From NCBI GenBank assembly GCA_945947925.1, contig CAMEZU010000005.1:1-23767 (forward strand): 23,767 nucleotides of DNA, given 5' to 3'. Of the stretch, positions 6,648 through 15,672 are shown in pieces; positions within the stretch are counted from its first letter, which is position 1; each line of letters opens with the position of its first letter. This stretch comes from an uncultured Verrucomicrobiota bacterium. GTDB taxonomy: Bacteria; Verrucomicrobiota; Kiritimatiellia; RFP12; UBA1067. The notes beneath the pieces were generated by a model, which did no database searches, was not told where the DNA came from, and saw nothing but the letters and a program-made list of their open reading frames with translations. Made by a program: the position numbers and the translations under genes.

Positions 6648-8240
6648 GCGGCGCTTCGACAGCTCGGCGGTGATTTCGCTGAGGCGCTTGTCGGAGAGCG
6701 GGTAGAGGAACATCAGGAAGGCGGTGACGGCGACGATGGCGCTCGGGATGACGCCCATCAGGAGCTTGATGCCCGGGATCGCACCGGCGATGGTGGACGG
6801 ATCCGTTCCCTCGTAGCCGTATTTCGAGAGGACGAAGCCGATGATCGCACCGGCGAGACCGCCGCCGAACTTGGAGGCGAAGGAGCCCGCCGAGTAGACG
6901 AGGCCGGTTGCGCGACGTCCGTTGACGTACTCGGAGAAGTCCGCCGCATCGCCCAGCATCGTGAAGAACAGGGTCGGGAAGACCGCGGCCACGGCCTCGC
7001 CGAGGAAGCCGATGACGAAGACGGCGGTCAGCTGCGTGGGACCGCAGAACGCGAAGCAGGCGTTGATTGCGCCGGCGAGGAGGAGCGTTGCAACGAAGAC
7101 GTTCCGCTTGCCGAAGCGGCGCGCGAGGGGCGCGGTCGCGAGGGCGCCGAGAATCGAGGCGATCATGAGGGCCGTGAAGAAGCCGCCGACGAGAAGCTCG
7201 CGGTAGACGTAGTGCGTGAAGTAGTAGACGGTCACGCCCTGGCGGACGGCGTTGTAGACGTTGAAGAAGAGACCGACCACCAGGAGGACGATCCACGGAC
7301 GGTTCCGCACCAGGTCCTTGAGGTCGCGCCAGAGGTTGGCGTTCTGGTTCGCCGGCGGCTCGACGCGTTCACGCGTCCCGAAGAAGGTCACGAAGAGGCA
7401 GAGCGCCAGGATGACCGACAGCGCATAGATCGCATAGCTGTACCCACGGTTCTGATCGACGAGCGTGAAGCTGTCCGCCGTCAGATCCGCCTCGCCGGTC
7501 ACGGTGAAGGACTGCGGCGCATTCGCCGTCATCGGTACGCTCAGACGCGCGGCCGGCTCGTTGGTGGAGCCGACGGGCTGGATCTTCGCGATCTTGTTGA
7601 CGGTGGAGAGGTCCACATGGGCGACATCGCGCGGCGAGGTCACCGTGACCACGCAGGCCGCGGGTTCCTCGGGAACCGATTCAACGGAGACGGTCGGGTT
7701 GATGTTGCCGAAATAGGCGACGAGGAAGAGGAGGAGCCCCTGGACGACCATGCCGCCCGCAAAGGCGCCGGCCATGCGGAACGAGCCGATGGAGGCGCGC
7801 TCCTTGTCATCCGACGTCATCACGGCCATCAGCGCCCCGTAGGGGATGTTGTTCGCCGTATAGATGAGCGTGAAGAGGATGTAGGTGATGTAGGCGTAGA
7901 CGACCTTCCCCGTCATGCCGAGGCCCTCGGGACAGGTGAAGGTCAGCGAGAGGATGACCGCGAGCGGTATCGCCGTCCACAGCACCCAGGGACGGAACTT
8001 GCCGTACTTCGACTTAGTTCGGTCGCCGATCACGCCCATCGCCACGTCGGAGACGCCGTCCGAGAGACGCACCACGAAGAAGAGCGTACCGACGATGGCC
8101 GGCGCAAGGCCGAAGACGTCGGTGTAGTAGATCATCAGAAACGCGCAGATGCCGCGCCAGGCGATGTTCGCACTCGCGTCACCAAGGGCATAGCAGACCT
8201 TTTCCCGAAGGGAAACCTTCCCGTCCGTCGTCAGACTCAT
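6642..8240 (-). CDS. GPH-family sugar:cation symporter with extra periplasmic domain
   Basis: A 532-residue member of the glycoside-pentoside-hexuronide branch of the major facilitator superfamily (MelB/XylP-like). Visible signatures are LGDASANIAW in helix 1, RLSDGVSDVAMGVIGDRTKSKYGKFRPW (positions about 58-85, the cation site and motif A region), NNIPYGALMAVMT after helix 4, and matching second-half helices. About 85 residues (180-265), rich in V, T, S and D, are inserted between helices 5 and 6 on the predicted outer face; the usual family has a short loop there. The start is the ATG at 8240, because AAGGAG lies 5 bases upstream; an in-frame GTG at 8246 overlaps that site. Cellobiose is the likely substrate from the neighbouring phosphorylase, but this is inference. 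Confidence 0.88.
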   Translation of the reverse strand: MSLTTDGKVSLREKVCYALGDASANIAWRGICAFLMIYYTDVFGLAPAIVGTLFFVVRLSDGVSDVAMGVIGDRTKSKYGKFRPWVLWTAIPLAVILSLTFTCPEGLGMTGKVVYAYITYILFTLIYTANNIPYGALMAVMTSDDKERASIGSFRMAGAFAGGMVVQGLLLFLVAYFGNINPTVSVESVPEEPAACVVTVTSPRDVAHVDLSTVNKIAKIQPVGSTNEPAARLSVPMTANAPQSFTVTGEADLTADSFTLVDQNRGYSYAIYALSVILALCLFVTFFGTRERVEPPANQNANLWRDLKDLVRNRPWIVLLVVGLFFNVYNAVRQGVTVYYFTHYVYRELLVGGFFTALMIASILGALATAPLARRFGKRNVFVATLLLAGAINACFAFCGPTQLTAVFVIGFLGEAVAAVFPTLFFTMLGDAADFSEYVNGRRATGLVYSAGSFASKFGGGLAGAIIGFVLSKYGYEGTDPSTIAGAIPGIKLLMGVIPSAIVAVTAFLMFLYPLSDKRLSEITAELSKRRT

Positions 8241-8279
8241 CCGCACTCCTTTTTACATGACTAAATATGATTTTCACGT

Positions 8280-8288
8280 ATTATACCA
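8280..8288 (-). promoter_or_regulatory. Extended -10 promoter of the symporter-phosphorylase pair
   Basis: TGGTATAAT on the minus strand is a perfect extended -10, the same nonamer as upstream of the plus-strand gene at 3319. No consensus -35 is seen 16-18 bp upstream, which suits either an extended -10 promoter or one needing an activator. The predicted start is near 8273, giving a leader of about 33 nt. It lies in the 80-bp gap after rnhB. Confidence 0.6.
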
Positions 8289-8320
8289 CACGGATGCAGA
8301 ATGAGGAATACTCAAAAGGA

Positions 8321-9013
8321 TTACAGCGGGAGGGTCTGCTGGCTGACGGGACCGAAGCTCCGGCGGTGTTCGGGGCAGGGGCCGAGTCGGGCGAGGGCTT
8401 CGAGGTGGGCCGGGGTCGGGTAGCCCTTGTGCTTGGCGAAGCCGTAGCCGGGGTAGAGCGCCTCGAGCCGCCGGCAGTCCGCGTCTCGGGCGGTCTTCGC
8501 GAGGATGGAGGCGGCGGCGATGAAGAGGGACTTCGCGTCGCCCTTCACGAGGTTCTGCGCCTGGGGCAGGGTCTTCACGGGGAGTCCGTCGACGAGGATG
8601 GAGAAGGTGTTTGGCTTGTTGGGGTGTTTGGAGGTTTGGGTTGGCGTCTCAAACGCTCCGTTCCCCGTCCCCGCGAGCTTCGCCACGACCTCGTCCGCAG
8701 CGCGACGCATCGCGAGGTGGGTCGCGTTGAGGATGTTGAGGCGGTCGATCTCGGCGGGGCTGGCGCTGGCGACGGCCCAGGTGCAACCGGGGGTCGACGT
8801 GATGATCTCCGCGAGCCTCTCGCGCTTCTTCTCGGAGAGCTTCTTCGAGTCGTTGATCTCGTGCCAGGCGCCCGTGAGGAGGGCTTCGGCCGCGTCGAGC
8901 GGGACGGAGACGGCGGCGGCGTAGACGCCGCCGACGAGGGGTCCGCGGCCCGCCTCGTCGATGCCGAGGACGGTGCCGCCGAGGGCCTTTTCGTAATCGA
9001 GGGAAACGGCCAT
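8321..9013 (-). CDS. rnhB: Ribonuclease HII
   Basis: A 230-residue endonuclease that cuts RNA in RNA-DNA hybrids and starts removal of single ribonucleotides from DNA. The active-site acids are D19 and E20 in GIDEAGRG, D142 in LVDGLP and D177 in TARDA. NDSKKLSEKKRE, KGDAKSLFIAAASILAK and GYGFAKHKGYPT are further family signatures. About 20 residues (116-136) are inserted just before the strand carrying D142; most of this is encoded by a G/T-rich octad repeat and reads as low-complexity P/N/K/T sequence. The start has GGAGG 10 bases upstream, inside the end of murJ, and lies 4 bp after the murJ stop. It is the last gene of the long cell-wall run. Confidence 0.95.
   Translation of the reverse strand: MAVSLDYEKALGGTVLGIDEAGRGPLVGGVYAAAVSVPLDAAEALLTGAWHEINDSKKLSEKKRERLAEIITSTPGCTWAVASASPAEIDRLNILNATHLAMRRAADEVVAKLAGTGNGAFETPTQTSKHPNKPNTFSILVDGLPVKTLPQAQNLVKGDAKSLFIAAASILAKTARDADCRRLEALYPGYGFAKHKGYPTPAHLEALARLGPCPEHRRSFGPVSQQTLPL
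8606..8644. repeat. Octad-like G/T repeat inside rnhB
   Basis: The plus strand reads GGTGTTTGG, CTTGTTGG, GGTGTTTGG, AGGTTTGG, GTTGG, an imperfect 8-9-base tandem repeat ending each unit in TTGG. It is translated in frame on the minus strand as residues 124-136 of RNase HII (P-T-Q-T-S-K-H-P-N-K-P-N-T). Confidence 0.75.
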
Positions 9014-9017
9014 GGGG

Positions 9018-10598
9018 TCAGGTCCTCCGGCGGCGGAGGCGGAGTCCGCAGATCTGGTCGCGCATCAGGATGAGGGCGCAGGCACCGTAGGCGAGCAGGC
9101 CGCAGGCGATCAGGGCGGCGAGGGCGACGACGGGACCGAGACGCGCGCCGAGGCGTCCGCAGCCGGCGGCGGCGACGGGCCGCAGGAGGACGATCGCGGC
9201 GGCCATGACGGCGGAGGCGACGAGGACGCGTGCGAGCGGCGCGAGGCAGCGGGCGAGGCCGAGGGTGCCGTTGAGGCGGCGGGCCTTCCGCAGGAGGAGG
9301 GCGCAGGCGACGCCGGCGCAGACGACGGTCGAGGCAGCGAGGCCGACGTGGCGCCATTCCTCGGGCAGGAGCGTGACGGCGAGGATGTTGAGGGCGGCGT
9401 TGAGGCCGACGGTCTGCAGGGTCACGCGGAGCGGGGTCTTCATGTCGTTCTGGGCCTGGAACCAGGGCACGAGCACCTTGTTGAAGCCGAAGAAGCCCAT
9501 GCCGAGGGAGTAGACGGCGAGGGCACGGCCGACGCGCAGGGTGGCGAGAGCGTCGAACTGTCCGCCCTGGTAGATGACGCCGGTGACCTCCTGGGCGAGC
9601 ACGACGAGTCCGACGCCGGCGGGGATCATGATGAAGAGGAGTGAGTTGACGGACGACGCCAGCGCGTCGCGCGCGCCGTCGAGGTCGTGACGGGCGAAGA
9701 GTCCGGCGAAGGTCGGCAGCAGGACGGTGCCGAAGGCGACGCCGATGATGCCGAGGGGGAGGTCCATGAGGCGTTCGGCGTAGCCGACGACGCCGGCGGC
9801 CCAGGGGGCGGCGAGCTGGGCGAGGACCTGGTCGAGGAGGTAGTTGATCTGGATGGCGCCCGCGCCGAGGGCGGCGACGCCGATGTTGCGCCAGACGAGG
9901 CGGACCTTCTCGTCGCGCCAGCCGGCGAAGGAGAGGCGCGGCGAGACGCCGGTGCGGGCCATGCACCAGAGCATGAAGGCCATCTGGAGGGCGCCTGCGA
10001 CGAGGATTGCCAGGGCGACGCGGTGGATGCGCTGGTCGAGGCGGAGTTCGGGATTGAAGGCGATCCAGCCGAGCATGCCGATCCAGCAGAGGTTCAGGAG
10101 GCAGGGCATGAAGCTCGAGGCCTTGAACTTGCCGAGCGCGTTCAGGACGCCCATGCCGAAGGCGGCGCCGCAGATGAAGATCATGTACGGGAGCATCGTC
10201 TTCACGAGGCGGACGGTGAGCATGAAGCGCTCCATGTTCCGGACGCCCAGCTCGTTGCGGAACGTGACGACGAGTTCGAGTCCGCCCATCGCCAGCAGGA
10301 CGACGGCGCCGAGCATGAGGAGGACCATCGTCATCACGGCGCGGGCGAGGCGTCCCGCCTTCTCGAGGGACGCGGCCTCAACCTCGCCCTTGAAGACGGG
10401 GACGAAGGCGGCCGTGAGCGCGCCCTCGCCGAAGAGCTTGCGGGCCATGTTGGGAATGGCGAAGGCGAGGGTGAACGCGCTCTGGACGATGCCGGCGCCG
10501 ATGCAGCGCGATTGGAGCATCTCGCGGACGAGGCCGAGGACGCGGGACAGCGCGGTGAAGGCGCCGACGGTGAAGACGTTCTTGAGGGTGCGGCTCAC
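9018..10598 (-). CDS. murJ: Lipid II flippase MurJ
   Basis: A 526-residue inner-membrane protein of the MVF/MurJ family that moves lipid II from cytoplasm to periplasm for peptidoglycan assembly. The N-terminus (SRTLKNVFTVGAFTALSRVLGLVREML) and the segment AFAIPNMARKLFGEGALTAAFVPVF are hallmark MurJ sequences. The rest reads as about 14 hydrophobic helices, with RLMDLPLGIIGVAFGTVLLP in the middle. The start is the GTG at 10598, one base after the lpxK stop with GGAA upstream, and it gives the normal family length; a longer in-frame reading to 10730 runs into lpxK and is rejected. It works with the RodA-PBP2 pair encoded upstream in the same run. Confidence 0.95.
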   Translation of the reverse strand: MSRTLKNVFTVGAFTALSRVLGLVREMLQSRCIGAGIVQSAFTLAFAIPNMARKLFGEGALTAAFVPVFKGEVEAASLEKAGRLARAVMTMVLLMLGAVVLLAMGGLELVVTFRNELGVRNMERFMLTVRLVKTMLPYMIFICGAAFGMGVLNALGKFKASSFMPCLLNLCWIGMLGWIAFNPELRLDQRIHRVALAILVAGALQMAFMLWCMARTGVSPRLSFAGWRDEKVRLVWRNIGVAALGAGAIQINYLLDQVLAQLAAPWAAGVVGYAERLMDLPLGIIGVAFGTVLLPTFAGLFARHDLDGARDALASSVNSLLFIMIPAGVGLVVLAQEVTGVIYQGGQFDALATLRVGRALAVYSLGMGFFGFNKVLVPWFQAQNDMKTPLRVTLQTVGLNAALNILAVTLLPEEWRHVGLAASTVVCAGVACALLLRKARRLNGTLGLARCLAPLARVLVASAVMAAAIVLLRPVAAAGCGRLGARLGPVVALAALIACGLLAYGACALILMRDQICGLRLRRRRT

Positions 10599-10599
10599 G

Positions 10600-11772
10600 T
10601 CAGCGTTTCCTGAAGCAGATGCGGTTGATGATCTGTTCGAAGTTCTCCTTGCCGCGGAGGATCTCGATGGCGATCCTGAGGTAGAGGCAGCGGACGGGAG
10701 AGGTCTCGAAGCGGGGGAAGCGGACGGCATCCTTCTCGGTCGTCACCAGCGCGTCCGCGCCCATGTCGGCGGTGCGGTTGAGCGCGTAGAGGATTTCCGA
10801 GGCGTCGTAGCGGTGGTGGTCGGCGTAGCGCTCGCACCAGACGACCTTGGCGCCCATGTGGCGGAGCGAGTTCTCGAAGCCCTTCGGGGAGGCGATGCCG
10901 GAGAGCGTGCAGGTCGTCTTACCCTCGAGCCACGAAAGCGGAAACTCCTCACGGCTCCAGACGTCGCGGAGCACCTTCGGCGCGTGGTTGCACTCGACGA
11001 TCTCGGCCGTGCGGTTGTACTGGCGGATCTCGTCAATGACATCGCTCACGTCGCCGCGGCACTTGGTGAGGAAGATGATGTCGGCGCGCTTGAGGTGCCG
11101 CGCGGGCTCGCGGAGGATGCCGCGCGGGAGCATGTGCCCGTTGCCGAAGGGATTGGTCGAGTCGACGAGCACGACCTCGACGGAGTGCTTGAGGCGCTGG
11201 TACTGGAAGCCGTCGTCGAGGATGATCGTGTCACAGCCGAGGCGCTTGATCGCGTAGCGGCCGGCCTTCACGCGGTCGCGGTCCACGACCACGGCGACGC
11301 CCGGGAGGTTGGAGGCGAGCATGTAGGGTTCGTCGCCGCCCACGGCGGAGTCGAGGAGGACGCGCTTGCCGTCCGAGACGACGAGCGGCGGCTCGATCAC
11401 CTGGGTGAACAGCCGCTGCCACCAAGGGGCCTCCTTGCGGCGGTAGCCGCGCGAGAGGATGGCGACCTTGCGTCCCTCGGCCGCGAGCGTGCGGGCGAAG
11501 ATCTCGGTGACGGGCGTCTTGCCCGTGCCGCCCGCGGTGACGTTGCCGATCGAGATGACCTGGATGCCGAGCGGGAAGCGGCGGAGGAGGCCGAGGCGGT
11601 ACAGCAGGTAGCGGAGCGAGACGACGGCGGCGAAGAGGCAGCTGATGGCCCGGAGGAAGCCGAGCAGCAGCACCATGCCGCCGTGCTGGTTCTGGTCGGC
11701 CCCCTTCTCCTGGATGACCTTGACGAGCTGGCTTTCGAGCCGCTCGATCCGACTGGGCTTGGCCTTGCGCAC
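10600..11772 (-). CDS. lpxK: Tetraacyldisaccharide 4'-kinase
   Basis: A 390-residue inner-membrane-associated kinase that phosphorylates the 4' position of the lipid A disaccharide to give lipid IVA. The Walker A motif is GNVTAGGTGKTP (76-87), followed by ILSRGYRR, GDEPYMLA and LDDGFQYQRLKH, all typical of LpxK. The N-terminal 30 residues are charged and precede the membrane-anchoring helix (LLLGFLRAISCLFAAVVSLRYLLY). The GTG start at 11772 is 13 bp after the lptD stop; an internal ATG at residue 33 is a possible alternative start. With lptD next to it, it shows that the cell makes true lipid A and exports LPS. Confidence 0.95.
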   Translation of the reverse strand: MRKAKPSRIERLESQLVKVIQEKGADQNQHGGMVLLLGFLRAISCLFAAVVSLRYLLYRLGLLRRFPLGIQVISIGNVTAGGTGKTPVTEIFARTLAAEGRKVAILSRGYRRKEAPWWQRLFTQVIEPPLVVSDGKRVLLDSAVGGDEPYMLASNLPGVAVVVDRDRVKAGRYAIKRLGCDTIILDDGFQYQRLKHSVEVVLVDSTNPFGNGHMLPRGILREPARHLKRADIIFLTKCRGDVSDVIDEIRQYNRTAEIVECNHAPKVLRDVWSREEFPLSWLEGKTTCTLSGIASPKGFENSLRHMGAKVVWCERYADHHRYDASEILYALNRTADMGADALVTTEKDAVRFPRFETSPVRCLYLRIAIEILRGKENFEQIINRICFRKR

Positions 11773-11785
11773 GCCGTCAACCGCC

Positions 11786-14077
11786 TCAGAAGGAGAGTCC
11801 GTTCGACGGACCGAACGCCCTCAGGTAGATGCTGAAGCCGCCGCGCCAGTTGTCCCGTCGCTCCGAATCGTCGATGCGGCGGTAGTCGTTCTCGTACGAG
11901 AGGCTGAACCGGAAGCCGAGGCAGTCCGTACGCAGGTCGATCCAGGCGCCGATCTCGTCGAGCTCGTTCTCGCGGAAGTCCCAGCGGACGTACGGTCCCC
12001 ACGCGACCGCGTCGCAGAGCTCGTGCTCGAAGGCGACCTGGGCGTAGGAGAACTTGGACCAGTTGAAGTCCTCGTTGCGCATCGCCTCGGCGTCGTAGGG
12101 CGTCGACGAGTAGTCCCACCAGCGCTGGTCGCGCGCGGAATAGGAGAGCTCGTACTTGAACGCCTGCGAGAGCGTGTGGCGGAAGCTCACGTCGGCGTAG
12201 GCGAGGGTGTCGTTCTCGCCGTCCCACTCGGCGCGGGAGGCGAGCGCCATGTCGTCCGTCGCGAACCAGCGGGCGCGAACGCCGGGCGAGACGGTGCCCT
12301 TCCCGTCGCGTCCGTAGTTCGGCCGCTCGGGGTTGCGCACGAGGCGGTGGTAGCGTCCGCCCTCGGTCCAGGACGTGTCGTTCATCTGCACGGCGGCGTA
12401 GAGGTCGAGGTCGAAGACCGTCCTCAAGCGGCCGTCCTCGCCGGCCTTGCGGAAGGCGTTGCGCAGGCCGGGCGTGACGCCGTACCACGAGTAAGGCAGG
12501 TTGCGGCTGCGGCCGGCGAACTGGTCGAGCCAGTCGGCGCTCGCGTCGACCGAGTCGAAGATGTAGGGGCGCGCGCCGCGGCCGAGGCCGGCGTACTGCG
12601 CCTCCTGGGCGAGGACGTCGGCGTACGGTTCGACGAGGTGCTGCCAGGCGTCGGACAGCCAGCCGGTGCCGCGGGCGGCGAAGGTGACGCCGCCCTCAAC
12701 GATTGAGCGGGTCACGTCATCGTCGCGGGAGCCGGCGCGGTGCGTGCCCGTGAGGTCCAGGTTGCCGGAGTCGGACCACCACGTGCCGCGGAGGCCGACG
12801 CGCGGGACGACGGACAGGAGGTCCGCCACCTTGAACGGCACGGAGAGGCGGTGGTAGGTGTCGACGCGGAAGGCCTGGTAGTCGGCCCAGCGGCCAGGGT
12901 CGTAGCGGAACGGCAGGGCGGTCGTGTCGCCGCCGTGCTTGGCGTAGGTGCGGTTCAGCCAGCCGAGGCGCGACTGGGACTCGTAGTTGACCGGAAGCCC
13001 GAAGAGCGGCTGCGGGGCGACGTCGAGGAAGACCTCGGGCAGGCGCGCGGTGGCGCCGTAGAAGTCGTTGAGCTGTCCGGCGACGCTGGCGCCGAGGACG
13101 AACGTCGCTTCGGCGTGCTCCCACGCGAGCTCGTTGCGGTCGGCGCCCGGATAGCGGTTCGCGAGACCGAAGGAGGCGTGGCGGAGGAAGTCCCCGCGGA
13201 AGTGCGAGTCGCTGTAGTAGGCGGCGCGGACGCGGACGAGGTCGGCGTCGGAGGCGTGCCAGCGGTGCTCGAGCGTCAGGCCGTAGCGCTCGTCGGGAAC
13301 GGTACTGCCCCAGTTCGAGTAGTGCCATTTGTCCGACTTCCAGTGCTTGTCATAGCGGTCGGCGTCGTCGTCCCAGGCGTAGTAGACCTTGAACTTGCCG
13401 CGGCCGAAGTCGCCGAGATTCCAGTTGAGGCCCTGGCCGAGCGCGACGCCGTTCTTGGTGCGGAGGTCGAAGCGCGTGCTGCCGCCGAGGCCGTAGCGCC
13501 CGTTCTCGCCGGTGTCGCCCGCGAGGTCGTAGACGTACTTCGACAGGAGGTACGTTCCCCAGCGGCTCGTGTAGCCGGGCAGGAAGCGGAAGCCGTAGTC
13601 GGTGTTCAACGGCTTCCAGGCCCACGGCAGCCAGGCGACGGGGACGTCCCAGAGGCGGACGCTCATGTTCCACGCCTCGAACTCGTCGGGTTCGCCGTCC
13701 ATGCGGACGCCGGACTCGTGGTTGCGGTAGACGACGGTGCCGAAGCCGCACCAGTGCAGGTGATCGAGGTCGTTCGTGCAGGTCGTCACCATCGTGTCGG
13801 GCCCGAAGTCGAGCGTCCGGTAGGGATTCGCGGGATCCTTGCCCGCGATGGAGCCGGAGACGCTGTCGGAGACGAGGCGGAACGGCGAGAAGGCGGCGTT
13901 GACGTGGCCGGTCGCGGACAGCGTGCCGGCCTCGGCGTTCACCGACATGCGGTCGGCCGAGAAGGTCAGGCGCGAGCCGTCGCCGGCGTCGCCGATCTGT
14001 CGGGCGATCGTCGAGACGGAGGCCGACCAGGCGACGGCGGACGACTGGGCGAGGAGGACGAGGAGGAGCTTCTTCAT
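11786..14077 (-). CDS. lptD: LPS-assembly outer-membrane protein LptD
   Basis: A 763-residue outer-membrane beta-barrel that inserts LPS into the outer leaflet. The signal peptide is visible (KKLLLVLLAQSSAVAWSA). An OstA/LptA-like N-terminal beta-jellyroll covers roughly residues 35-170, followed by a long barrel rich in alternating aromatic strands and ending in F. The strand RLPEVFLDVAPQPLFGLP is characteristic of LptD. Four cysteines are present, C100 and C110 in the N-domain and about C688 and C719 in the barrel, so the interdomain disulfides known in E. coli could form, but with different spacing. The ATG overlaps the rng stop as ATGA. No lptE is seen here. Similarity is in architecture and a few motifs, so confidence is slightly below that of the neighbours. 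Confidence 0.88.
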   Translation of the reverse strand: MKKLLLVLLAQSSAVAWSASVSTIARQIGDAGDGSRLTFSADRMSVNAEAGTLSATGHVNAAFSPFRLVSDSVSGSIAGKDPANPYRTLDFGPDTMVTTCTNDLDHLHWCGFGTVVYRNHESGVRMDGEPDEFEAWNMSVRLWDVPVAWLPWAWKPLNTDYGFRFLPGYTSRWGTYLLSKYVYDLAGDTGENGRYGLGGSTRFDLRTKNGVALGQGLNWNLGDFGRGKFKVYYAWDDDADRYDKHWKSDKWHYSNWGSTVPDERYGLTLEHRWHASDADLVRVRAAYYSDSHFRGDFLRHASFGLANRYPGADRNELAWEHAEATFVLGASVAGQLNDFYGATARLPEVFLDVAPQPLFGLPVNYESQSRLGWLNRTYAKHGGDTTALPFRYDPGRWADYQAFRVDTYHRLSVPFKVADLLSVVPRVGLRGTWWSDSGNLDLTGTHRAGSRDDDVTRSIVEGGVTFAARGTGWLSDAWQHLVEPYADVLAQEAQYAGLGRGARPYIFDSVDASADWLDQFAGRSRNLPYSWYGVTPGLRNAFRKAGEDGRLRTVFDLDLYAAVQMNDTSWTEGGRYHRLVRNPERPNYGRDGKGTVSPGVRARWFATDDMALASRAEWDGENDTLAYADVSFRHTLSQAFKYELSYSARDQRWWDYSSTPYDAEAMRNEDFNWSKFSYAQVAFEHELCDAVAWGPYVRWDFRENELDEIGAWIDLRTDCLGFRFSLSYENDYRRIDDSERRDNWRGGFSIYLRAFGPSNGLSF

Positions 14078-15672
14078 GACTGAGAGTATAGCACTTGCGA
14101 GGTGGCCGCGTCCAGTATCGAGAACGCTTCGGGGTGACGGTGGAGTTCGGAAACGAAGGTAAGGCGCGTATTGAAGTCCTTCTGGAGCTTCGCGAGGATC
14201 TCGGCGTCCTCGGTGCGCAGGCGCTGCATGACCTGCGGCGCGATGACGATCTTGGGCTCGAAGGGCTTCTTGTCGGCGTCGGCCTTGCGGAGGAGCGAGA
14301 TGAGGCGGCGCTGGACCTCAATCGAGATGGCCATCGGACTCTTGACGACGCCGTGGCCCTGGCAGTAGGGGCACGTCGAGGTGAGCATCGAGAGGATCGA
14401 CTGGTCCTGGCGCTGGCGCGACATCTCGAGGAGGCCGAGCTCGCTGATCTCGAGGACGTTCGTGCGGGCGCGGTCGCGCTTGAGGGCGTCCTTGAGCGCG
14501 CGGTAGACCTGCTTCTGGTGCTTGCGGCTCTTCATGTCGATGAGGTCGAGGATGACGAGGCCGCCGATGTTCCTCAGGCGCAGCTGGCGCGCGACCTCGT
14601 CCACGGCCTCGAGGTTGACCTCGAGGATGGCGTCCTCCTGGGACCCCTTGCCCTTGTAGTGGCCGGTGTTGACGTCGACGGCGATGAGCGCCTCGGTCTC
14701 GTCGATGACGAGGTAGCCGCCGGACTTGAGCGGCACCTGGCGGGCGAACGCCTCGGAGAGCTGGCGCTCAAGGCCGTAGTGCTCGAAGATGTTGACGGCG
14801 CCGTCGTAGCGGCGGATCTTGCCCTTCGCGCGGCGGGAGATGCGTCCGGTGACCTCGCGCATCTCGTCGTAGCTCTTCGCGTCGTCGATGACGATCGCGT
14901 CGACGTCCTCGGTGAGCCAGTCGCGGACGACGCGCTCGCAGAGGTCGGGCTCCTGGAAGATGCAGCAGGGCGTGCGGAGGTTCTTCGTGTTGGCCTGCAT
15001 CTCGTTCCAGACGGAGAGGAGGTTGCGGAGGTCGCGGGCGAAGGCACGGGGGCTCGCGCCCTGGCCGACCGTCCTGACGACGAGGCCGACGTTGTCGGGG
15101 AGCGGCAGCTTGTCGAGGATCTTCTTCAGGCGCTGGCGTTCCTTCGCGTCGCCGATCTTCTTCGAGACGCCGCGGAGGGTCGCGCCGTGGGAGTCCTTCG
15201 CGCCCGGCATCATGACGAGATAGCGTCCGGGGATGGAGAGGTTCGCGACGACGCGCGGACCCTTCGTCGAGATCGGCCCCTTGGTGACCTGGACGATGAT
15301 CTCGCTTCCCGGCGGGAAGCGCTTGGCGATCTCGGCGTCGGAGAGGCGGTTCGACTTGCGTCCGCCCTTCCCGCGCTGGGCGTCGTCATCGTCGTCGAGG
15401 AGCGCATCCGCGTCCGGCGTCATGTCCCAGTAGTGGAGGAACGCGTTCTTCTTCAGGCCGATGTCCACGAAGGCGGCCTGCAGGTCGTTCTCCAGGTTCT
15501 GGATGCGTCCCTTGAAGACGCTCCCGACGAGACGCTCCTCCTCATGGTGCTCGACCATGAACTCCTCGAGGCGGCCGTTTTCCATCACGGCGACGCGCGT
15601 CTCCAGTTTTTCCACGTTGACGATGATTTCGCGCTTCGTCTTCGAGCGCTTGAGCCATCCGAACAGGTTCAT
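14074..15672 (-). CDS. rng: Ribonuclease G (RNase E/G family)
   Basis: A 532-residue single-strand endoribonuclease for rRNA maturation and mRNA decay. An S1 domain (about 38-150, RLVGSVFKGRIQNLENDLQAAFVDIGLKKNAFLH) carries an acidic and basic insert around residues 85-115. The catalytic metal-binding aspartates are D333 (AVDVNTG) and D376 (VILDLIDM), equivalent to D303 and D346 of RNase E. The zinc link is C434-P-Y-C437. There is no long C-terminal degradosome scaffold, so RNase G fits better than RNase E. It overlaps rodA upstream and lptD downstream by ATGA. Linkage of rng to the mre genes is also known in proteobacteria. Confidence 0.95.
   Translation of the reverse strand: MNLFGWLKRSKTKREIIVNVEKLETRVAVMENGRLEEFMVEHHEEERLVGSVFKGRIQNLENDLQAAFVDIGLKKNAFLHYWDMTPDADALLDDDDDAQRGKGGRKSNRLSDAEIAKRFPPGSEIIVQVTKGPISTKGPRVVANLSIPGRYLVMMPGAKDSHGATLRGVSKKIGDAKERQRLKKILDKLPLPDNVGLVVRTVGQGASPRAFARDLRNLLSVWNEMQANTKNLRTPCCIFQEPDLCERVVRDWLTEDVDAIVIDDAKSYDEMREVTGRISRRAKGKIRRYDGAVNIFEHYGLERQLSEAFARQVPLKSGGYLVIDETEALIAVDVNTGHYKGKGSQEDAILEVNLEAVDEVARQLRLRNIGGLVILDLIDMKSRKHQKQVYRALKDALKRDRARTNVLEISELGLLEMSRQRQDQSILSMLTSTCPYCQGHGVVKSPMAISIEVQRRLISLLRKADADKKPFEPKIVIAPQVMQRLRTEDAEILAKLQKDFNTRLTFVSELHRHPEAFSILDAATSQVLYSQS

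Noticed and set aside
14085..14093. TGCTATACT, an extended -10-like element 7 bases before the lptD start, suggesting a leaderless lptD transcript
   Set aside because: It lies inside the last codons of rng, has no -35, and the ATGA overlap already explains lptD translation by coupling. It is kept only as a weak possibility.
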